Source: Williamsia muralis NBRC 105860 (GTDB lineage: Bacteria > Actinomycetota > Actinomycetes > Mycobacteriales > Mycobacteriaceae). Taken from it: a DNA stretch of 64,000 bases. Where the stretch lies: the NCBI RefSeq assembly GCF_001598915.1, contig NZ_BDAP01000010.1, positions 1 through 64,000 of the forward strand, in the 5' to 3' direction. Below, one piece after another: positions 8,888 to 17,495 of the stretch. The translations under genes were made by a program, and so were the position numbers. Position 1 is the first letter of the stretch; the number at the start of each line of letters is the position of its first letter. The notes beneath the pieces were generated by a model. That model was not told the origin of the DNA, made no database searches, and saw only the letters and a program-made list of their open reading frames with translations.

Positions 8888-11080
8888 ATGAACGCTTCTC
8901 ATCACCACCACCAGGGCCAGTCGATGCCCACACCGGCATCGACCGGGGCACACCCGCCCGTATCGAGCCCCGGCCATGCCGAGGACGCCGAAGCTCGTGG
9001 GATGCACGGTCATACCGACCATGAGCACCCTGGCCATAACGCGGGTGACCATCAGGGCCACACTGATGACCACAGCGGCCATCAGGGCCACGCCGGGCAT
9101 GGTGACCATGTGGGCCAGTTCCGGCGCCTGTTCTGGATCATGCTGCTGCTGGCCATCCCTGTCGTCGGTTTTTCGAGCATGTTCGCCATGCTGGTGGGCT
9201 ACGACGTGCCCGACTCTGGAGCAGTGTCGTGGATCTCGCCGATTCTGGGTACGGTGATGTTCGCCTGGGGCGGCCGCCCCTTCCTGGTCGGCGCAGCCAG
9301 CGAGGTGCGATCACGGACTCCAGGCATGATGCTCCTCATCGGACTGGCGATCACGGTGGCGTTCGTGGCGTCGTGGGGCGCAAGCATTGGACTGCTCGAC
9401 CACCAACTCGATTTCTGGTGGGAACTGGCCCTGCTGATCGTGATCATGTTGTTGGGGCACTGGATCGAAATGCGGTCGCTGGCCCAAACCACTTCCGCGC
9501 TGGACTCGCTGGCCGCTCTGTTGCCCGATGAGGCCGAGCGTATCGACGGCGACAACATAGTCACCGTCTCACCTGCACAGCTACAGGTCGGCGACGTGGT
9601 CATCGTCCGTCCAGGGGCAAGTGTGCCCGCAGACGGAAAGATCGTCGAGGGCACTGCCGAGATGGATGAGTCGATGGTGACCGGTGAATCAAAAACGGTG
9701 CGCCGCAACGTCAACGACATGGTCGTTGCTGGCACTGTCGCTACCGACTCGGGTGTGCGCGTGCAGGTTACCGCCACCGGTGACGACACCGCACTGGCCG
9801 GTATCCAACGGTTGGTCTCTGAAGCTCAGAACTCGTCGTCTCGGGCCCAACGGCTCGCCGACACCGCCGCTGCCTGGCTGTTTTGGTTCGCCCTGGGTGC
9901 AGCGGTACTGACCGCCATTGTTTGGACAGTACTTGGCTATCCGGATGACGCGGTCGTGCGCACCATCACCGTCCTGGTCATCGCTTGCCCTCACGCACTG
10001 GGATTGGCGATCCCGCTGGTGGTGGCCATCGCGACCGAGCGCGCTGCCCGCGGTGGTGTGTTGATCAAAGACCGCCTCGCGCTGGAGAGTATGCGCACCG
10101 TGGACACCGTGTTGTTCGACAAGACCGGCACCCTCACCAAAGGTGAACCCACCGTGACTGCCGTGCACACCACAGCAGGCCACACCGAAGATGAGGTGCT
10201 TGCGGCCGCGGCCGCGGCCGAAGCCGACAGTGAACACCCGCTGGGTAGAGCGATCGTGCACGCAGCCCGCACGCGTGCTCTATCTCTGAGCAGGGCCCGC
10301 GAGTTCAGTTCGTCACCGGCAGTGGGTGTATCGGCACTCGTGGACGGACGCCGCATTCAAGTCGGTGGCCCACGGCTGCTGGAGCAGTACCACCTTGCTG
10401 AACTCGACATCGCCGACACCTGGCGAACCGACGGTGCCATCATCCTTCATGTGTTGGCCGACGGAAACCCGATCGGAGCACTGAAATTAGCCGATGAAAT
10501 ACGCAGCGAATCGCGTGAAGCCGTCGCCGCGCTCCACAAACTCGGCGTGCAAGTGGTCATGATCACCGGTGACGCGCACGCTGTGGCCCAGTCGGTGGCC
10601 GCCGAACTCGGTATTGACCGCGTGTTCGCCGGCGTCCGCCCAGAAGACAAGGCCTCCAAAGTCAAAGCGCTCCAAAGCGAGGGACGAAAGACAGCCATGG
10701 TCGGTGACGGCGTCAACGACGCCCCCGCACTCGCCCAAGCCGACGTCGGCATCGCCATCGGCGCCGGCACCGACGTCGCAATCGGCTCAGCCGGCGTCAT
10801 CTTGGCCAGCGACGACCCCAGGTCGGTACTATCGGTCATCGAGCTGTCGCGGGCGAGCTACCGAAAAATGAAGCAGAACCTCTGGTGGGCCGCCGGTTAC
10901 AACCTGATTTCGGTTCCCCTTGCTGCCGGGGTACTTGCCAGTATCGGTTTCGTCTTGCCCATGTCCGTCGGCGCAATCTTGATGTCGGCGTCCACGGTGG
11001 TCGTGGCGCTCAACGCCCAGCTGTTGCGGCGACTGGACCTGCGACCGGAGATCAGCGCGACCACCGCAGGCAGCCGGTAG
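8888..11080 (+). CDS. copB: Copper-transporting P1B-type ATPase CopB (CPH type)
   Basis: A 730-aa P-type ATPase whose start is set by the -10 box 7 bases upstream of ATG 8888 (an ATG at 8879 would fall inside the promoter). The N-terminus is a His-rich tail of about 75 residues (HHHHQG and repeated GH and DH motifs) instead of an HMA domain. The transmembrane metal site is CPH (ACPHALGLAIP, about residue 367), the class usually assigned to CopB-like pumps, and is followed by DKTGT (about 411), SEHP and GDGVND. Together with the CPC-type CopA this gives the island two different copper pumps. It is followed by csoR. Confidence 0.93.
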   Translation: MNASHHHHQGQSMPTPASTGAHPPVSSPGHAEDAEARGMHGHTDHEHPGHNAGDHQGHTDDHSGHQGHAGHGDHVGQFRRLFWIMLLLAIPVVGFSSMFAMLVGYDVPDSGAVSWISPILGTVMFAWGGRPFLVGAASEVRSRTPGMMLLIGLAITVAFVASWGASIGLLDHQLDFWWELALLIVIMLLGHWIEMRSLAQTTSALDSLAALLPDEAERIDGDNIVTVSPAQLQVGDVVIVRPGASVPADGKIVEGTAEMDESMVTGESKTVRRNVNDMVVAGTVATDSGVRVQVTATGDDTALAGIQRLVSEAQNSSSRAQRLADTAAAWLFWFALGAAVLTAIVWTVLGYPDDAVVRTITVLVIACPHALGLAIPLVVAIATERAARGGVLIKDRLALESMRTVDTVLFDKTGTLTKGEPTVTAVHTTAGHTEDEVLAAAAAAEADSEHPLGRAIVHAARTRALSLSRAREFSSSPAVGVSALVDGRRIQVGGPRLLEQYHLAELDIADTWRTDGAIILHVLADGNPIGALKLADEIRSESREAVAALHKLGVQVVMITGDAHAVAQSVAAELGIDRVFAGVRPEDKASKVKALQSEGRKTAMVGDGVNDAPALAQADVGIAIGAGTDVAIGSAGVILASDDPRSVLSVIELSRASYRKMKQNLWWAAGYNLISVPLAAGVLASIGFVLPMSVGAILMSASTVVVALNAQLLRRLDLRPEISATTAGSR

Positions 11081-11118
11081 CCACCTACAATGCACACGCC
11101 CGACAACGAAGGACTCAC

Positions 11119-11442
11119 ATGGCTGCCAAAACCCCCACCCACGACGGGGATCACCCTGCCCCCCACGGATACATTGACGACAAGAAGAAGTACCTCGCTC
11201 GCCTCAAACGCATCGAGGGCCAAGCCCGAGGGCTGCACCGCATGGTCGATGAAGAGCAATACTGCATCGACATCCTCACCCAGATCTCCGCGCTGACCAA
11301 AGCGCTCGAAGGCGTCGCCATCGGCCTGCTCGACGACCACCTCAAACACTGCGTCGTCGACGCCGCTAAGACAGGTGGTGCGCAGGCCGACCTCAAACTC
11401 AAAGAAGCCTCCGATGCAATCGCCCGGCTAGTGCGCTCCTAA
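11119..11442 (+). CDS. csoR: Copper-sensing repressor CsoR
   Basis: A 107-aa all-helical repressor of the CsoR/RcnR family. It carries the Cu(I) ligand set Cys (in YCIDIL), then His and Cys (in HLKHC), in the typical spacing. The metal-free protein binds GC-tract palindromes and is released by Cu(I); three such operators lie at 1530, 5085 and 8859. The ATG at 11119 follows GAAGGA. It probably shares the copB transcript, so it would be autoregulated. Confidence 0.92.
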   Translation: MAAKTPTHDGDHPAPHGYIDDKKKYLARLKRIEGQARGLHRMVDEEQYCIDILTQISALTKALEGVAIGLLDDHLKHCVVDAAKTGGAQADLKLKEASDAIARLVRS

Positions 11443-11523
11443 ACAAGTCTCGCTTTCCTCACCCTTGGAAAGCAGCCTCGGCAATTCGCGTTCGCTCCAC
11501 GACCAAAGGCCTGCCCACCCGTC

Positions 11524-11778
11524 ATGGCTCACACCACACGCCTGCCCCACTGGTTTTCCGTACTCGTCGTCGCCTCCGGGGCAACAATCGCGTTTACCTT
11601 GGGTCTGGTTCTCTCCGCCCCGTACGCCACCGACGTCGTCCACACCCGCCAGCCACACCCACCCAACATCACCGACCCCGGCTGGCCACACCTACACAAC
11701 TGGGCCTGGGCAGCGACTGTAGGTGCCGTCATACTCACCATCTTGCTGCTCGGTATCCGTCGCATAGGCCGCGACTAG
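11524..11778 (+). CDS. Small two-helix membrane protein
   Basis: An 84-aa protein with hydrophobic helices at about residues 11-31 and 60-77 separated by a His/Pro-rich loop (QPHPPNITDPGWPHLHNW). The family is not recognised. It is the last gene of the copper island on the same strand as csoR, and the histidines would face one side of the membrane. Its ribosome binding site is weak. Confidence 0.55.
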   Translation: MAHTTRLPHWFSVLVVASGATIAFTLGLVLSAPYATDVVHTRQPHPPNITDPGWPHLHNWAWAATVGAVILTILLLGIRRIGRD

Positions 11779-11830
11779 CGCTGGTCACCAGACGTGCAAT
11801 AAGTGGTGAAACGTTCTCCCTGTCCTACAC

Positions 11831-12007
11831 TTATGCAACTGGTGAATTGTCACCGAACCCTTGCGGGACACGGCAAAAGTACCAGGCACACTCTCCAGGC
11901 ATAGTCTGCGCAAACTCGCCGATCATTTCCTCAAGGGCATCTAGCGAGGAAGGAAAGTGGGACTGCAACTCTCGGATCAACGCGGTGATCTGTTGCGTCG
12001 TCTGCAC
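11831..12007 (-). CDS. Short hypothetical protein, possibly a remnant
   Basis: A 58-aa frame starting at GTG 12007 behind GAGGGG and ending at TAA 11831. The predicted protein begins MQTTQQITALIRELQS, has an amphipathic helical pattern and a Cys/aromatic end (GECAWYFCRVPQGFG). Codon third positions are GC-rich as in real genes nearby, and the overlapping frame on the other strand looks artificial. A stop codon lies directly upstream in frame, so it could also be the tail of a broken gene. Function unknown. Confidence 0.42.
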   Translation of the reverse strand: MQTTQQITALIRELQSHFPSSLDALEEMIGEFAQTMPGECAWYFCRVPQGFGDNSPVA

Positions 12008-12227
12008 TCAAAACGCCCCTCGTCCCACTCGACGGCCCCTGTCTAAGTCACCTAACCAGCACTTAGTCATTGCGCAGCCTCAACAGCAAACAGTGCTCAC
12101 GCGAAATCAGCGGGGTTTCCGGGCCAATCCGGTTACGCAACATCCCGGCGGCAACCTCGACAGCGACTGCCTGCGGAACCTGACCTCGACCGACCAGGCC
12201 CGCAACTCTTTAAATACCGACACGCAG
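12008..12227. other. Non-coding stretch
   Basis: No gene with convincing codon use or start is seen between the short minus-strand frame and the terminator at 12228. A longer plus-strand frame through here looks unlike the surrounding proteins and is judged a shadow. Confidence 0.4.
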
Positions 12228-12260
12228 AAAGCCGCGACCCTGGTGGAGGGTCGCGGCTTT
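12228..12260 (-). terminator. Terminator of the 12276-12482 gene
   Basis: A perfect 13-bp inverted repeat, AAAGCCGCGACCC and GGGTCGCGGCTTT, with a 7-base loop lies 15 bases beyond the stop of the leftward gene. Confidence 0.78.
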
Positions 12261-12275
12261 CGCTGTCGGGGTTGG

Positions 12276-12482
12276 CTAGTCGGCGAGTTTGGCGACTGCC
12301 TGGGCCCAGAGGAAGTACTTGTTGGTGCCCAGATCGCGCACGGTCTTGATGTTGAACGCCTCTTTGAGGTGCTGGGCATCGCCCGGGCTCACACCCTGCA
12401 GTGCCTCAACGGGGGCGTCAGCGAGCTCACTGATCGGCTTTTCCTCGTACGCATTGTCGAACTTGTCGGCAATTCCACCCAT
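12276..12482 (-). CDS. Conserved small helical protein
   Basis: A 68-aa protein starting at ATG 12482 behind AGGAG at 9 bases. The sequence (GVSPGDAQHLKEAFNI, then TVRDLGTNKYFLWAQAV) has the look of a helix-hairpin-helix-like fold. Similar small proteins occur widely in mycolate actinobacteria as hypothetical proteins (from memory, not checked). It has its own terminator and is monocistronic. It is probably a host-type gene caught in the accessory region. Confidence 0.68.
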   Translation of the reverse strand: MGGIADKFDNAYEEKPISELADAPVEALQGVSPGDAQHLKEAFNIKTVRDLGTNKYFLWAQAVAKLAD

Positions 12483-12741
12483 GAAAATGAACTCCTGTGC
12501 TCGGCTCGGTGTACCCGGTTCGGCACACCGTCACCATCGTAGGAGCGTTCGACGACCGGATCCTGTCATCAACCACTGATTTGCACCCCTATGGCGTCGT
12601 GCCCAGCACTGATTCGAAGGCAAGGCACCCGGCGTGTTTGCGAGTGTCGCGCCAGCACCTGTCATTGCGCACTTCCCCGCCGGCGGCGACATCGTGACCG
12701 CAGTACGTGTGACGTGAATGCCGCGTGGGCATCCTGAACGG

Positions 12742-13697
12742 GTGCCGCCTGTTCCGGATCCGATGCTCGCCACCCTGGGCGAAGCCCCATCTGGCGAGGG
12801 ATGGGCGTTCGAGTTCAAGTGGGGATGGGGCTCGCGCGCTGGTCGAAACCGGTTCTGCGAGAACGTATGTGTGGAGTAGGTAGGCACCGCAACAACTTTT
12901 CTTCCCACTTCCCCGAGATCGTTGCTGGTGTGCCCGCCGGCGTTGGGCGGCCGGCAGGCGATTCTCGATGGCGAGATCGTCGTACTCAATGCGGCCGGGC
13001 GGCCCTCGTTCAGCCGACTACAGCGACGGCTGCGGATTCCCAAACCCAGCCGATAGGCCCTGCGGATGGTCCCGGCGACGTTCTACGCCTTCGACATCCT
13101 CGCCCTAGACGGCCAGGACAACACTGCCCTGCCCTATCTCGAGCGCCGCGCCCTTCTCGACGGGCTGGCGTTGGCGGACACGTCGGTGCAAGCCCCACCG
13201 TACTGGATTGATGTTGACGATCAGGTGATGCTCGACATCGCCCGCGAGCACGGCCTAGAAGGCATTGTCGCCAAACGCCTTACCTCGACCTACCACACTG
13301 GTAGGCGCTCTTCGTCTTGGATCAAATCGCCGTTGCGGAGGACAACATCGGTGGTGGTGTGCGGTTGGGATCCCGGTCCACGCGGTGGGCTCCGGGCGCT
13401 GGTTCTCGGCGCCCGCAACCCTGCCGGCGACCTGTGCCACATCGGGCATGTGGGTACCGGGTTCAGCGCCAAAGACCGGCGCATTCTGCGCGTGCAGCTC
13501 GAGGCGATCGAGCAACCGACCCCACCATTCACCCAGCCGCTCACGGCCGATGCCGGCTCGTCGATGCGGTGGGTCAGGGCCGTCTACGTCGGCGATATCG
13601 AGTACCGCGAGTTCACCGGCCACCTGCGCGCCATCCCAGCTGGAAAGGACTGCGGGACATACCCGCATCCTCAGTCGGGTGGCCCGGCGATCATTAA
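12742..13697 (+). pseudogene. Decayed ATP-dependent DNA ligase (LigC/LigD-like)
   Basis: The reading begins near GTG 12742 with PMLATLG and WAFEFKW, the adenylation site of ATP-dependent ligases. Directly after the active-site region one extra G splits K-W-D-G into two frames. The ligase sequence then continues through at least three frames: FSSHFPEIVAGV, then GEIVVLNAAGRPSFSRLQRR, an in-frame stop near 13055, FYAFDILALDGQD, EGIVAKRL and WIKSP. Near 13630 another shift breaks the C-terminal HPSWKGLRD, which ends at TAA 13695-13697. All nucleotidyltransferase motifs can be traced in order but none of the fragments could make an enzyme. Such ligases serve non-homologous end joining or base excision repair in actinobacteria. 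Confidence 0.82.
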
Positions 13698-14095
13698 GGG
13701 AGGTTGTGGCCCTGTCTGCGGGCCCGATCCTGGATCCCCTGCGTCTGCTCTTCCGCTGCCGACCGTTGGGGCTGGCGGTCGGCGCCCGGCGGGAGCGGGC
13801 GGAACAAGTGGCCGGCGCAGGCCGATGCTTCCGACTTGGATTGAAGTACGTCGTGGTGTTCGAACCGGCGGGTTCGTAGCCTGGCGCAGGAGAGCGCAGG
13901 GGGTGGCTCGGATGCTTCGTGCCGCCCTGCCGGCGTGTCATTGAGGGGCTGGCTTGGCCTGGGTGTGCCTTCCTCTGCGTTCTCCGTCTTTGGTCTGGCT
14001 CAACAGAGGCATGAACGCATCACGCCACGGGTGCGCTAAAAGTCGGAGTGCCGACCGGGGATTCCCATCTCAATACCGCTCACCGAAAGGAACCC
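13698..14095. other. Non-coding segment upstream of the IS110 remnant
   Basis: About 400 bases with no convincing gene. The right part should be the left end of the IS110 element. In IS110-type elements the 5' non-coding segment encodes the bridge RNA, so one could lie here, but no clear stem-loops were picked out by eye. The element boundary could not be fixed. Confidence 0.35.
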
Positions 14096-15153
14096 ATGAT
14101 CGTCATCGGTATCGATCCGCACAAGTCCTCCCACACCGCCACCGCCGTCGACCCCGCCACCAACGTCGACCTCGGGTCGTTGCGCATCCAGTCCACTCTC
14201 TCGGACTACCAAAACCTGATTGAGTGGGCGGGTCGGTGGCCTGAGCGTCGGTGGGCGGTGGAGAACGGCAAAGGCCTCGGCCATCATTTGTCGTTGTGGT
14301 TGCTTGAACAGGGTGAGTCGGTCGTCGATGTCCCGTCCACCGCGACCGCCCGTGTCCGACAGCTCTCCAGGGGCGGTCGCCGCAAGAACGATCGCATTGA
14401 CGCCGCGGCCGCGGCCTGTGTCGCGGTCCTGCAGGGTGAGGGCCGGCCGATCTATGCCGAGGACTACACCAGCGTGTTACGGGTCTCGATGAACGCCGCC
14501 GCAACCTGCTGCACACCAAGAATCGGCTGATCAATCAACTTCACGCGATCCTGCGTCAGCTTTTACCTGGCGGCGCCGCAAAGAATCTCGACTCGGAGAA
14601 GGCGTTCCATCTTCTCCGGACGTTTGAGGCCCGCACCGCTGCTGACGGTGTGCGACGTGCGATCGGCCTCGAGCTGGTCGGGGATGCCCGGCGGTGCACG
14701 GTCCAGATCTCCGACATCACCGAACGTACCGAGCATGCGCTAGCCGACTGCGGATCAACCCTGACCACCATCTTCGGCTGCGGTCCCGTCACCGCTGGCC
14801 GCATCATCGCCCGCACTGGCAACCCATTCCGGTTTCAGTCCGAATCGGCGTTCGCCACCTACACCGGTACCGCCCCCGTTCAGGTCGCCTCCGCCGACAC
14901 CAGCCGCCACCGCCTCTCCCGTGACGGCGACCGCACACTGAACTCAGCGATCCACATCATCGCCGTGTGCCAGAGCATCAACGCCAACAGTCCCGGCTAC
15001 ACCTACCTGCACTCCAAAATGGACGCCGGGATGACCCGCCGGTCAGCCATGCGCTGCCTCAAACGCCAAGTCGCAAAGAAACTCTGGCGCACCATGTGCG
15101 ACGACCACCGACGATGGCAAGCACTCCAGCAACTCGAAAGCCCAGCGATGTAA
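14096..15153 (+). pseudogene. IS110-family transposase, frameshifted
   Basis: The frame starts at ATG 14096 behind AAAGGA with the RuvC-like (DEDD) domain (MIVIGIDPHKSSHTA, then RRKNDRIDAAAAA). Near 14494 the frame is lost; the same protein continues in another frame from ERRRNLLHTKNRLINQLH to the transposase-20 domain (IFGCGPVTAGRIIARTG, then FATYTGTAPVQVASAD, RRSAMRCLKRQ) and ends at 15153. Together the halves make a normal IS110 length of about 350 aa. Programmed frameshifting is not known for IS110, so this copy is probably dead. It differs clearly from the intact IS110 at 25156. Confidence 0.85.
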
Positions 15154-15225
15154 ACCTCGACAGATCCCCGGTCGTCGCGGCGCAACACCCGCCTGCGACG
15201 GCTATTCCGGTGTGGCGGCGAAGGG

Positions 15226-15280
15226 GCGGGGACCTGCTTCCCGCGTACCCCGAATCGATGTGAGTGCGCCAGGTCCCCGC
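15226..15280. repeat. 11-bp inverted repeat with 33-base spacer
   Basis: GCGGGGACCTG (15226-15236) and CAGGTCCCCGC (15270-15280) are perfect complements. It may be a terminator-like structure or part of the IS110 right end; no T-run follows. Confidence 0.5.
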
Positions 15281-15302
15281 TCGCCTAGAGCGTACTAGGC
15301 GT

Positions 15303-15318
15303 TCGAACATGGGTTCGC
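15303..15318. promoter_or_regulatory. LexA-like SOS box
   Basis: TCGAACATGGGTTCGC matches the actinobacterial LexA consensus TCGAAC-N4-GTTCGA at 11 of 12 positions. No clear gene starts next to it on either strand, so it may be an orphan left after deletion. Confidence 0.45.
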
Positions 15319-15373
15319 TAGCTGGGGTGTGCGCATGAATAAGAACCCGTGGCGACCTATTTTGGGCATGAAA

Positions 15374-15411
15374 AAGCCCCGTGCGTCGAATTGGGTTCGA
15401 CCACGGGGCTT
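15374..15411. terminator. Strong hairpin terminator
   Basis: AAGCCCCGTG and CACGGGGCTT pair, with a second inner stem GTCGAA/TTCGAC. It lies about 90 bases beyond the stop of the leftward gene at 15504-15683 and, read leftward, has T residues after the stem, so it fits as that gene's terminator. Confidence 0.65.
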
Positions 15412-15503
15412 GCAAGAACGCCCAGGGGGTTGGAGGGCGCGCAACCAGTGGGTGCGCGGCGCCTTACGGCGACATCAGCGTCTCCATGGCAGGGATATAG
15501 GTG

Positions 15504-15683
15504 TTACTTCCGGCGCCAGGCCCGCACCGGCACAGCGAGGGCTTTGAGCAAGCGCTCGACGCGTCGCACCGGTGCTTCGCGGCCACCGAGGACCACGAGG
15601 TAGAGCAGCGGAAGAACACCCACCCCGAGCAGAGTGAGAGCGATCAGTCCCAGGACGCAGAACGCAGAGACGTCTCCGAACAT
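15504..15683 (-). CDS. Small single-pass membrane protein
   Basis: A 59-aa protein starting at ATG 15683 behind AAGGGG. A long hydrophobic segment of two short helices (about residues 8-35) is followed by a basic cytoplasmic tail (RRVERLLKALAVPVRAWRRK). The family is not recognised; such proteins are common on actinobacterial phages and plasmids. An upstream extension of the frame has no ribosome binding site. Confidence 0.5.
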   Translation of the reverse strand: MFGDVSAFCVLGLIALTLLGVGVLPLLYLVVLGGREAPVRRVERLLKALAVPVRAWRRK

Positions 15684-16014
15684 TTGGTTACCCCTTAGGT
15701 GAGGTGCGCCGCGCACGCCGACGAGACCAGCCACCACGAGGGCGTGCCGGTCGGCGATGCGTGACAGGGTGATGGCCCGATGCTGGCCAGACGGTCAGCG
15801 GGCACAAAAAAACCGGCCAGTGGCCGGTTGTGCGCATAGTTCTAGCGCGTCATCAGTGTTGCACAGTTTCTGTGGATAACTTGTCGCTGCGGCTGGGCGA
15901 GTCTGCACCTGCGGCTTCCTCCGAGGGCGATGCCCGCCCGTGCCCGGGCAGCTCGCTGCAGCGTTCACCTGTTGTTGGTTTGCAGCGTATATCGACACCT
16001 GTCAATATTGAAGT
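15684..16014. other. Intergenic region before the arsenic island
   Basis: About 330 bases. It contains a hairpin at 15811-15829 and the probable ArsR operator around the start of arsR. No gene is seen; overlapping frames on both strands are not protein-like. Confidence 0.45.
15811..15829 (-). terminator. Leftward intrinsic terminator
   Basis: AACCGGCCA-G-TGGCCGGTT is a perfect palindrome. On the plus strand it is preceded by seven A residues, which is a T-run after the stem on the minus strand. It would stop leftward transcription entering from the arsenic side; no matching leftward gene was found. Confidence 0.65.
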
Positions 16015-16023
16015 ATGTCGATA
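15990..16023. promoter_or_regulatory. Putative ArsR operator at arsR-acr3
   Basis: TATCGACA (15990-15997) and TGTCGATA (16016-16023) form an inverted repeat that spans the start codon of arsR. The half-site resembles the TCGACATATGTC element at the second ArsR gene, supporting a shared ArsR-type operator. Confidence 0.6.
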
Positions 16024-16401
16024 CAAGAGGGATCTGAGGGCGGTGCGTGCTGTTCTCCGCTGGTGCGTGAGCCGTTGACCGAGGATTGGGCCGCTGATCT
16101 GGCGCGGATGTTCAAATCGTTGGCCGATCCGGTCCGGTTGCGGATGCTGAGCCTGATCGCCAGTCACGCGGGCGGTGAGGCGTGCGTCTGCGATCTCTCC
16201 GACTCGTTCGACCTGTCCCAGCCCACGATCTCCCATCACCTCAAGGTGCTGCGCTCGGCCGGTCTGCTCGACTGCGAACGCCGAGGCACGTGGGTTTATT
16301 ACTGGGTGATCCCCTCGGCGCTGCAGCAACTGTCGGCGGTGCTCCTGGTGGAGAGCACCATGACGGTGCCGGCCGAGACCCAGGCGGAGGTCGACGCATG
16401 A
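16015..16401 (+). CDS. arsR: ArsR-family arsenic-responsive repressor (first copy)
   Basis: A 128-aa winged-helix repressor with the As(III) site ACVCDL at the start of the DNA-binding region and an extra N-terminal Cys pair (ACCSP). The recognition helix reads LSQPTISHHLKVLRSAGL. As(III) binding to the cysteines should release it from the operator overlapping its own start. No ribosome binding site is seen before the ATG. It overlaps acr3 by ATGA and heads the rightward ars operon. Confidence 0.9.
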   Translation: MSIQEGSEGGACCSPLVREPLTEDWAADLARMFKSLADPVRLRMLSLIASHAGGEACVCDLSDSFDLSQPTISHHLKVLRSAGLLDCERRGTWVYYWVIPSALQQLSAVLLVESTMTVPAETQAEVDA

Positions 16402-17495
16402 GCCAGAGCACCGCCGAGCACCCGGCCGTGGTCGGCAAACTGTCGACCCTGGATCGGTTCCTGCCGGTATGGATCGGAGTGGCGATGGTCGCCGGCCTAC
16501 TGTTGGGCCGAATGATTCCGGGCCTGGACGATGTGGTGAGCGCGGTCGAGATCGATGGCATCTCCCTGCCCATCGCGATCGGACTGCTGATCATGATGTA
16601 CCCGGTCTTGGCGAAAGTGCGGTACGACCGCCTCGACACCGTCACCGGTGACCGCAAGCTGCTGATCGGCTCGCTGGTGTTGAACTGGGTGCTGGGACCG
16701 GCACTGATGTTCGCATTGGCCTGGCTCATGTTGCCCGACCTACCCGAGTACCGGACCGGCCTGATCATCGTCGGCCTGGCCCGCTGCATCGCGATGGTCA
16801 TCATCTGGAACGACCTGGCCTGCGGTGACCGCGAAGCCGCGGCAGTGCTGGTCGCGATCAACTCGGTATTCCAGGTGATCATGTTCGCGATCTTGGGCTG
16901 GTTCTACCTGTCGGTGCTACCCGGCTGGCTCGGCCTGGAACAAACCACCATCGACGCCTCCCCCTGGCAGATCGCCAAATCAGTATTGATCTTCCTCGGT
17001 ATCCCGTTGCTCGCCGGGTTCTTGACCCGCCGCTACGGCGAAAAAGCCAAGGGCCGCACCTGGTATGAGGACAAGTTCTTGCCGAAGATCGGCCCGTGGG
17101 CGCTGTACGGGTTGCTGTTCACCATCGTCATCCTCTTCGCCTTGCAAGGCGACCAGATCACCTCCAAGCCGTGGGACGTGGTGCGGATCGCGCTCCCGCT
17201 GCTGGCCTACTTCGCCATCATGTGGGGCGGCGGCTACGCCCTGGGCGCGGCATTGGGGTTGGGCTACGAACGCACCACCACCCTCGCGTTCACCGCCGCA
17301 GGCAACAACTTTGAACTCGCGATCGCTGTGGCTATCGCCACCTACGGCGTCACCTCCGGACAAGCATTAGCCGGGGTGGTCGGCCCGTTGATCGAGGTCC
17401 CGGTGCTCGTTGGCCTGGTGTACGTCTCACTCGCCCTGCGTAAACGCTTCACCCCCGCCCCCACCGCCGTCTCGTCTGTGACCAAGGAGTCCTGA
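16398..17495 (+). CDS. acr3: Arsenite efflux permease ACR3
   Basis: A 365-aa polytopic membrane protein with about ten helices. The start at ATG 16398 overlaps the arsR stop. The signature ARCIAMVIIWNDLACGD contains the conserved cysteine needed for As(OH)3/arsenite transport in ACR3, and NNFELAIAVAIA is the second family hallmark. It exports trivalent arsenic produced by the arsenate reductases downstream, probably helped by ArsA. It overlaps the next gene by a single base (TGATG). Confidence 0.94.
   Translation: MSQSTAEHPAVVGKLSTLDRFLPVWIGVAMVAGLLLGRMIPGLDDVVSAVEIDGISLPIAIGLLIMMYPVLAKVRYDRLDTVTGDRKLLIGSLVLNWVLGPALMFALAWLMLPDLPEYRTGLIIVGLARCIAMVIIWNDLACGDREAAAVLVAINSVFQVIMFAILGWFYLSVLPGWLGLEQTTIDASPWQIAKSVLIFLGIPLLAGFLTRRYGEKAKGRTWYEDKFLPKIGPWALYGLLFTIVILFALQGDQITSKPWDVVRIALPLLAYFAIMWGGGYALGAALGLGYERTTTLAFTAAGNNFELAIAVAIATYGVTSGQALAGVVGPLIEVPVLVGLVYVSLALRKRFTPAPTAVSSVTKES

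Larger units (their letters stand above)
15154..15503. other. Non-coding stretch with hairpins and a LexA-like box
   Basis: About 350 bases after the transposase remnant with no convincing gene. It holds an 11-bp inverted repeat (15226-15280), a LexA-like box (15303-15318) and a strong terminator hairpin (15374-15411), each listed separately. Confidence 0.5.

Noticed and set aside
11847-12542. A 231-residue open frame on the plus strand
   Set aside because: Composition is unlike a protein, it has no ribosome binding site, and it covers two minus-strand genes and their terminator.
13698-13950. Further ligase or other gene remnants downstream of the ligase pseudogene
   Set aside because: The ligase C-terminus ends cleanly at 13697, and frames beyond it show no recognisable motif.
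14490-14534. Programmed frameshifting in the first IS110
   Set aside because: No slippery heptamer or downstream pseudoknot was recognised, and IS110 transposases are normally single-frame.
15301-15411. tRNA-like pieces (GGTTCG and paired arms)
   Set aside because: No acceptor stem, anticodon arm or complete T-loop can be assembled; the elements are a LexA-like box and a terminator.
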